Below are positions 5,502 to 9,954 of a DNA stretch of 9,954 bases, in pieces. Source of the stretch: Bacillota bacterium (lineage in GTDB: Bacteria; Bacillota; Clostridia; Lachnospirales; Lachnospiraceae). Every line of letters starts with the position of its first letter. Within the stretch, counting starts at the first letter, position 1. Under the pieces are notes generated by a model. The model worked only from the letters and a program-made list of their open reading frames with translations, had not been told where the DNA came from and did not search any database. Made by a program: the position numbers and the translations under genes. The DNA lies in assembly GCA_023428885.1 (NCBI GenBank), contig JAEYWQ010000236.1, positions 1-9,954 of the forward strand, given 5' to 3'.

Positions 5502-6965
5502 ATGATGAAGAAATTTCATAATATGTCAATAAAAAAGAAAATACTAGTCGGCATTCTCTTTCTAATCATTACATATCTAATCTACTTTATCATCTGCCTA
5601 ACCATACCTTTTGCAAAGAGCCCAGATGTCAGCAGTGAGTACCAGGAAAATTTTAAGCTCCAAAAGTTTTTTAGTAATACCATCTCCGTCGATCGTGCGA
5701 CGATTATTGAATCAAGCCAGGATGCCTTAGATATCAGACTGCAGATGCTAGAGCAGGCTAAAGAGAGAATTGCAATTTCCACCTTTTCCATTAAGACAGA
5801 CCGAAGTAGCAAAGAAATTGTTAGCTGCATTCTCGCGGCCGCTAACCGAGGCGTTAAGGTAGAAATTCTTGTAGATGGTCTCAGGGGATACATCGATATG
5901 GAGGATGACCCAATCTATTATGCTCTTGGCTCCCATCCCAATGTAGAAATTCGTTATTACAATATGTTTAGCTTTCTTTGTCCTTGGACCGGAAATGGAC
6001 GTATGCATGATAAATATATCTTAGTCGACGACGAACTCCTCATCCTGGGTGGCCGTAACATCTCCAATTATTTTATCGGTGAATATAATACATCCGTGTT
6101 AAGTTATGATCGTGACATTCTAGTCTATAACACAGCTGCAGGTACAAAAGATAGTAAAGAAAGCGTAATCACACAGGTGTGGGATTATTTTTACTCTGTC
6201 TGGGATTGTGAATACTCTGAGCAAGTATTTCATTCGATTGCAAAGAAAGACGAAAAAGCTGTAGTAGCAGCTCATAAAACACTAGAACAGCTTTATCATA
6301 CCATAAAGTTAGAACGTGATATTCTTTCCACACCACTAGATTTTACTAGAATGACAGTAGCAACCAATAAGATTACCCTCGTTACCAATCCGATTCATAT
6401 TATGAGCAAGCAACCCTATGTCTGGTACGAACTTTCTGAGCTGATGAAACATGCCAGCAGTCGTGTCTACATCCAAACGCCATATGCTGTTTTGAATCAG
6501 GATATGTATCAGGACCTAAAAGAAATTCAAGCTAATGTTCCATCCGTTAAGATCCAGTTAAATTCACGTGCTGTAGGAGATAACTTCGTAACCAGTGCTG
6601 ACTATACAATGAATCGTAAGAAGATCATAAAAACAGGTATCACAATTTTCGAATTCCAAGGTAAATATTCCATGCATGGTAAGTCCATGCTCATCGATGA
6701 TGATATCTCCGTAGTTGGTTCTTATAATCTTGATATGCGCAGCACCTACTTGGATACTGAAGTTATGTTAGTAGTACATGGGAAGGAATTCAACCAGCTA
6801 CTCGAAGGTTATATTCAAGCGATGGAAGATCAAGCCTTACCAGTATTGGCAGATGGAAGCTATGGAGAGAATAAGAATGTAAAAGCAGTCTCTCTGCCCA
6901 CAGATAAGAAACTGCTATTCGGAGTCTGTTCTGTAGTTTTCCAGCTATTTCGATACTTAATATGA
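5502..6965 (+). CDS. Membrane-anchored phospholipase D family protein, cardiolipin synthase (ClsC)-like
   Basis: 487 residues, a PLD-superfamily enzyme with two HKD motifs. Members join or cleave phosphodiesters through a phospho-histidine; relatives make cardiolipin from phosphatidylglycerol. Lysine-rich residues 2-13 precede one hydrophobic segment (about 14-37), which suggests a single N-terminal membrane anchor with the catalytic domain outside; orientation is inferred. Motif 1: H169-x-K171-x4-D176, followed by GGRN. Motif 2: H392-x-K394-x4-D399, followed by GSYNLDMRS and DTEV. The GGRNI...YF and GS-NLD-RS blocks and the length resemble E. coli ClsC/YmdC (about 473 residues) more than ClsA, which has two N-terminal membrane spans; this is from memory. 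Two adjacent ATGs (5502 and 5505) follow a run of six G; the second is better spaced. It is monocistronic, between an intron relic and a long palindrome. Substrate is unknown; a nuclease or other phosphotransferase role is not excluded. Confidence 0.9.
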   Translation: MMKKFHNMSIKKKILVGILFLIITYLIYFIICLTIPFAKSPDVSSEYQENFKLQKFFSNTISVDRATIIESSQDALDIRLQMLEQAKERIAISTFSIKTDRSSKEIVSCILAAANRGVKVEILVDGLRGYIDMEDDPIYYALGSHPNVEIRYYNMFSFLCPWTGNGRMHDKYILVDDELLILGGRNISNYFIGEYNTSVLSYDRDILVYNTAAGTKDSKESVITQVWDYFYSVWDCEYSEQVFHSIAKKDEKAVVAAHKTLEQLYHTIKLERDILSTPLDFTRMTVATNKITLVTNPIHIMSKQPYVWYELSELMKHASSRVYIQTPYAVLNQDMYQDLKEIQANVPSVKIQLNSRAVGDNFVTSADYTMNRKKIIKTGITIFEFQGKYSMHGKSMLIDDDISVVGSYNLDMRSTYLDTEVMLVVHGKEFNQLLEGYIQAMEDQALPVLADGSYGENKNVKAVSLPTDKKLLFGVCSVVFQLFRYLI

Positions 6966-7007
6966 TATATCAAAGAGACAGTTCGTCACCAGGAGGTACT
7001 GAACCAA

Positions 7008-7206
7008 GGTGGACGGCGGAGTCGATATCTAGGGCAGATGATACTTCTCTAAGTACACTGTTGAAAAAACAAGAAGCCACTTTGTGTGCCGAAGACAAAC
7101 ACATGGGTTTTGTGTTTGATCTTGGCATTCAAAGTGGCTTCTTGTTTTTATCACCTGTGTACGTGAGAAATATCATCTGCCCTGGGTGTCGACTCCTCTG
7201 TCCACC
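7008..7206. repeat. 199-base near-continuous palindrome (fold-back / MITE-like element)
   Basis: Arms 7008-7084 and 7130-7206 have equal length (77 bases). Perfect blocks: GGTGGAC with GTCCACC, GGAGTCGA with TCGACTCC, GGGCAGATGATA (7032-7043) with TATCATCTGCCC (7171-7182), GTACAC with GTGTAC, and a 20-bp block 7065-7084 with 7130-7149. The centre folds further: TGCC/GGCA, AAGA/TCTT, CAAACAC (7096-7102) with GTGTTTG (7112-7118), and a 9-base loop. I count about 81 pairs by hand. The outer arms are richer in G+C than the surrounding DNA. I see no clear flanking target duplication and no transposase. It fills most of the gap between the PLD gene and hslO. Confidence 0.9.
7064..7150. terminator. 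Bidirectional terminator core between the convergent PLD and hslO genes
   Basis: The 20-bp perfect stem of the palindrome is flanked by an A-run on the left (7064-7069) and a T-run on the right (7145-7149), so either strand's transcript has a hairpin followed by U residues. The genes converge here: PLD ends at 6965 on plus and hslO at 7224 on minus. A shared terminator is the simplest role for the core. Confidence 0.75.
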
Positions 7207-7223
7207 GCATCTTACCTTAGCCT

Positions 7224-8102
7224 TTATTTACTGTTATTTAATAACTGTTTTAGTTCCTCTACAGAAAAAATGTAGTCTGTGTTGCAGAAATGGCAGTTCA
7301 CTTCCGTTGGCTTATCATCTGCAATCATCTCTTCTAGCTCCTCTTTCCCAATGCTAATCAATGCCTTTGCCACCCGTTCTTTCGAACAGTTACACTGAAA
7401 TTTAGTAGGAATTTTATCTAAAATCTCCAGCCCCATATCACCTAAGATATGCTCTAGAATCATCTCTGGTGTCATACCCTGATCTAGCATCGTCGTAACT
7501 GAAGAAATCGTGGAAAGGTTCTCTTCTAATTTACTGATTACCTCTTCTGAAGCAAATGGTAGTAATTGAAGAATAAACCCACCAGCACAACGTACTGTAT
7601 TGTCTCGATTCATTAACACTCCAAGTGCAACGGAAGAAGGAACTTGCTCCGACATAGCAAAGTAATATGTTAAATCCTCTGCGATCTCACCTGTTTGCAA
7701 GTCTACCTGTCCAACATAAGGATCTTTTAGACCAAGATCCTTAATTACACTTAGTTCTCCAACTCCTAACGCTCCCCCCACATCCAATTTACCGATTTTG
7801 TTTGGTGGTAAATTTACTTGGGGTTGATAAGCAAATCCTTTTACAGTAGCTTGGGAATCCGCAGTGACTGTAAGACCTTGTATCGGTCCTTCGCATTTAA
7901 TCTTTAGGGTTATGAGGTCTTGCTTTCCTTTCATCATGCTTCCCATCATAGCTCCGCCCATTAACAAGCGTCCTAAGGCTGCAGTAACCACAGGGCTGGT
8001 ATTATGCGCTTGTCTTGCAAACTCTACTAAACCTTGACCAGTACAAGCAAATGCTCGTATTTGGTTATCTGCTGCAGTTGCTCTTACAATATAATCTGAC
8101 AT
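7224..8102 (-). CDS. hslO: Hsp33 redox-regulated molecular chaperone
   Basis: 292 residues, the same length as E. coli Hsp33. It is a cytoplasmic holdase: when oxidants and unfolding stress release its zinc, disulfides form and it binds unfolding proteins. The zinc-site cysteines are all present as C237-x-C239 and C270-x-x-C273 near the C-terminus. The N-terminal domain opens SDYIVRATAADNQIRAFA, typical of the family, and GGFILQLLP is also present. The start is ATG at 8102, because GGAGG lies six bases upstream (ATGGAGGTTTCGATG); the in-frame ATG at 8114 overlaps that site and is rejected. It follows the methyltransferase gene on the same strand after a 66-base gap without a terminator, so it is most likely co-transcribed with it. 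Confidence 0.97.
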   Translation of the reverse strand: MSDYIVRATAADNQIRAFACTGQGLVEFARQAHNTSPVVTAALGRLLMGGAMMGSMMKGKQDLITLKIKCEGPIQGLTVTADSQATVKGFAYQPQVNLPPNKIGKLDVGGALGVGELSVIKDLGLKDPYVGQVDLQTGEIAEDLTYYFAMSEQVPSSVALGVLMNRDNTVRCAGGFILQLLPFASEEVISKLEENLSTISSVTTMLDQGMTPEMILEHILGDMGLEILDKIPTKFQCNCSKERVAKALISIGKEELEEMIADDKPTEVNCHFCNTDYIFSVEELKQLLNNSK

Positions 8103-8168
8103 CGAAACCTCCATAATAGTTACGAATCTTATCTGTTACAATCCAACTTACACTATTTATAACATCAA

Positions 8169-8987
8169 TCATTCGATATACAATTTATTCTCTTGTTTTT
8201 TCTCTCTTGCTATAAAATATACTCTCTCGCTTTGCTCGTTTGGTGGATTCTTGGTGAATGCATCATACACAGCGACGAATTCCATACCGGCTTCCTTGAT
8301 TAATTCAATGACTTCTTCTATTTCATAAGCCTTCTGATAATGAGTTTCCTCCAACCGTTCATACAAAGCTTGATGGTAGCCTACTTCATCATCATCTTCC
8401 AATTCAATATCCGTTTTCTTATATATTGTGATATCATATTGATTTATCTTTTCTTTCTCATCATAGTAATTTTCCCAGATAAAGCTAGCCTCTTCACGAT
8501 TCTCAGCAATCGTTGAATCACCGAGAATATCCCGATACTTATGAATGGTATTAAGATCAAAAATAAATAAACCTCTTGGGTCTAAATAATTATTTACCAG
8601 TTGAAATACTTTTTTTAAATCATCGGCACTTGTAATATAGTTCATACTGTCGCAGATACTAACCACTGCTGCCACAGTACCATACAATTCAAACTCTCTC
8701 ATATCCTGATTGAGATATAGGATCTGATCAAAGGAATAGCCAGCCTCCATATCCTTATCTCTCGCTATTTCAAGCATGTCCTCAGAATAGTCGATTCCTA
8801 TCATATCAAACCCATGCGCAGCCAAACGCCTTGTCATGCTTCCGGTACCACAACCTAATTCCAATACCAATTGCTGTTCAACCCCATACTCCTTTAATAA
8901 ACCAAGCAGATAGTTGGTCCAATCATCATAGGGTACGTTGTCCATAAAGGTATCATAAACATTTGCAAATCCTGTATACGCCTGCAT
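8169..8987 (-). CDS. Class I SAM-dependent methyltransferase of unknown substrate
   Basis: 272 residues. The Rossmann-type methyltransferase fold is shown by motif I VLELGCGTG (41-49), the acidic D66 at the end of strand 2 (GIDYSEDML) that binds the SAM ribose, NQDM (93-96) for the adenine region, and a post-motif strand GLFIFDLNT. The opening YTGFANVYDTFMD resembles many small-molecule or tRNA-associated methyltransferases of Firmicutes; nothing identifies the substrate. It is the first gene of a two-gene operon with hslO. I recall this linkage in other Clostridia but cannot test it here. The site GAGGAAAG directly precedes ATG at 8987. The C-terminal third is strongly acidic (ELEDDDEVG and EEVIELIKE regions). 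Confidence 0.9.
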   Translation of the reverse strand: MQAYTGFANVYDTFMDNVPYDDWTNYLLGLLKEYGVEQQLVLELGCGTGSMTRRLAAHGFDMIGIDYSEDMLEIARDKDMEAGYSFDQILYLNQDMREFELYGTVAAVVSICDSMNYITSADDLKKVFQLVNNYLDPRGLFIFDLNTIHKYRDILGDSTIAENREEASFIWENYYDEKEKINQYDITIYKKTDIELEDDDEVGYHQALYERLEETHYQKAYEIEEVIELIKEAGMEFVAVYDAFTKNPPNEQSERVYFIAREKKQENKLYIE

Positions 8988-9087
8988 CTTTCCTCTTTCC
9001 CAGGATACAAATCCTTCACTTGTACCCTACGCAACAATCTCTATTTATCATGTCACAATTATTGTATCTTATCCAAATACTTTTGCC

Positions 9088-9116
9088 ATTATAACACTAA
9101 CTTACCATAATTTCAA
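9088..9116 (-). promoter_or_regulatory. Predicted sigma-A promoter of the methyltransferase-hslO operon
   Basis: On the minus strand: TTGAAA (9116-9111), an exact 17-base spacer, and a perfect TATAAT (9093-9088). This is one of the best promoter matches in the window. Transcription would start near 9080, giving a leader of about 93 bases. That leader contains a possible 8-bp hairpin between 9003-9010 and 9020-9027 (one G-U), just upstream of the ribosome binding site. Confidence 0.65.
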
Positions 9117-9137
9117 ATGATTGAGAATTCTAATAAA

Positions 9138-9203
9138 CTAAGCTGGGAACAAGGAAACTCTCTCTGTCAAGTAGACAGAGAACTTCCCTTGTTCCCAGCT
9201 TAG
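9138..9203. terminator. Long hairpin terminator after the xylulokinase gene, probably bidirectional
   Basis: A perfect 17-bp outer stem, CTAAGCTGGGAACAAGG (9138-9154) with 9187-9203, has an internal loop and then an 8-bp inner stem TCTCTGTC (9161-9168) with GACAGAGA (9174-9181) and an AAGTA loop. TTTATTA follows on the minus strand and ATTTTC on the plus strand. It lies 30 bases past the xylulokinase stop codon, so its main job is probably to end that minus-strand transcript before the methyltransferase promoter. Confidence 0.8.
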
Positions 9204-9233
9204 ATTTTCATAGGCTATTTATCAAAATAGAAT

Positions 9234-9954
9234 TTAGAATACATCCTTTAATGCTGGGTATAGTGTTCTAAATTTCTGGTAAAGTACTTCATACTTTTCA
9301 ACCAATTCTTCTTTTGGTTCGATGGACTCTGTAACCTTCACTAAAACTTTCGCAGCTTCTTCCACAGATGTATACTCTTTACAACCAACTGCTGCTAAAA
9401 TCGCTGCTCCAAAGCCAGGTCCTTCCTCACATTCAACTTTATCCACAACAACGTTCATGATATTAGCAATTAATTCACACCAAAGCTTACTTTTTGCACC
9501 GCCTCCGGTGATACGGATACGATCAATGGTAATTCCGTGTGCTCTCGCTATCTCAACTGCATCACGTAATGCATAAGAAACTCCTTCTAAGACTGCCTGA
9601 GTCATCTGGCTACGGTCAGTATCCATGGACATTCCAATGAAGGCTCCCTTTGCATATGGATTGTTATGAGGTGTTCTCTCACCTGACAGATATGGTAAGA
9701 AGAATACTTTATTCTCACCTAACTTGCTAATCTTGGCCTGTTCGGTCTTATGATCACTAGTCTCTAAGATTTCTTCCATCCACCAACGGTTTGCACTGGC
9801 AGCACTTAGCATACAGCCTAAGAAATGATATTTTCCATTGGCATGAGCAAAGGAGTGTAGGGCATTGTTGTCATCAACTGCATAAGAATCTGATGCTATG
9901 AATACAGTTCCTGAAGTTCCTAAAGATACAGAACACATACCATGCTCAATGGTA
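9234..9954 (-). CDS. xylB: Xylulokinase, C-terminal part (partial, FGGY family)
   Basis: 239 codons plus stop, open at the right edge; full xylulokinases are about 500 residues, so roughly the C-terminal half is present. The enzyme phosphorylates D-xylulose to xylulose-5-phosphate, the step that feeds xylose into the pentose phosphate pathway. Visible FGGY C-domain motifs: SLGTSGTVF near the cut, LPYLSGERTPHN, GAFIGMSMDT, the ATP-site ITGGGAKSKLW, and EGPGFGAAILAAVG. Reading continues upstream of the first internal ATG (9938) through TIEHG without a stop, so that ATG is not the start. The SAASANRWW and ALHSFAHA segments fit xylulokinase better than glycerol or gluconate kinase, but the substrate-binding N-terminal domain is not visible. 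A long hairpin terminator follows. Xylose isomerase or transporter genes, if linked, lie outside the window. Confidence 0.9.
   Translation of the reverse strand, partial: TIEHGMCSVSLGTSGTVFIASDSYAVDDNNALHSFAHANGKYHFLGCMLSAASANRWWMEEILETSDHKTEQAKISKLGENKVFFLPYLSGERTPHNNPYAKGAFIGMSMDTDRSQMTQAVLEGVSYALRDAVEIARAHGITIDRIRITGGGAKSKLWCELIANIMNVVVDKVECEEGPGFGAAILAAVGCKEYTSVEEAAKVLVKVTESIEPKEELVEKYEVLYQKFRTLYPALKDVF

Noticed and set aside
6962..7357. 131-codon plus-strand reading frame overlapping the PLD stop codon
   Set aside because: It runs through the palindrome and then antisense to the 3' end of hslO. Its protein has no recognisable domain, and the overlap ATGA is chance.
8110..8140. Possible hslO-specific promoter TTGTAA-17-TATTAT on the minus strand
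   Set aside because: The transcript would begin at about the hslO start codon and lose the ribosome binding site, so co-transcription with the methyltransferase is preferred.
1..9954. CRISPR array, tRNA or rRNA genes, toxin-antitoxin pair, phage genes
   Set aside because: I looked for regularly spaced repeats, cloverleaf-like segments, rRNA signatures and small paired genes and saw none.

Overview
The window comes from an AT-rich Firmicute, most likely a Clostridia/Lachnospiraceae member; the style recalls Lachnoclostridium phytofermentans, but that is an impression and not a match. Supporting signs are purine-rich GGAGG-type ribosome binding sites, sigma-A-like promoters, a glmS ribozyme in front of glmS, and Firmicute-type gene families.

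Layout. 1-813 (minus) is the N-terminal part of a two-[4Fe-4S], FAD/NADPH glutamate-synthase-small-chain-like or NfnB-like oxidoreductase that runs off the left edge. 912-2282 (minus) is a CapA-family lipoprotein with a Pro/Thr/Ser linker. A divergent intergenic region (2283-2764) carries a capA promoter on the minus strand, then a glmS promoter and a full glmS ribozyme on the plus strand. 2765-4606 (plus) is glmS, followed by a hairpin terminator. The 895-base gap 4607-5501 holds a dead group II intron fragment on the minus strand, a GC-rich stretch with competing hairpins, small palindromes and a candidate promoter. 5502-6965 (plus) is a membrane-anchored two-HKD phospholipase D / cardiolipin-synthase-like protein. 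It is followed by a 199-base near-continuous fold-back palindrome (7008-7206) whose core looks like a bidirectional terminator. 7224-8102 (minus) is hslO (Hsp33) and 8169-8987 (minus) a SAM methyltransferase; these form a two-gene operon behind a strong promoter. A long bidirectional terminator (9138-9203) separates them from the C-terminal part of a xylulokinase (9234-9954, minus, cut by the right edge).

How the genes work together. Most are ordinary housekeeping or metabolic genes: glucosamine-6-phosphate synthesis under ribozyme feedback, redox-stress chaperoning, pentose entry and nitrogen/redox metabolism. The accessory-looking part is 4745-7206, where a lone PLD-family gene lies between an intron relic and a long palindrome. 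I found no convincing new multi-gene system. The most unusual objects are the palindrome, in which four of six non-identical arm positions become G-U wobbles on the plus-strand RNA only, and the intron relic, which keeps a readable EBS1-IBS1 pairing to its upstream exon although its reverse transcriptase and catalytic domain V are gone.
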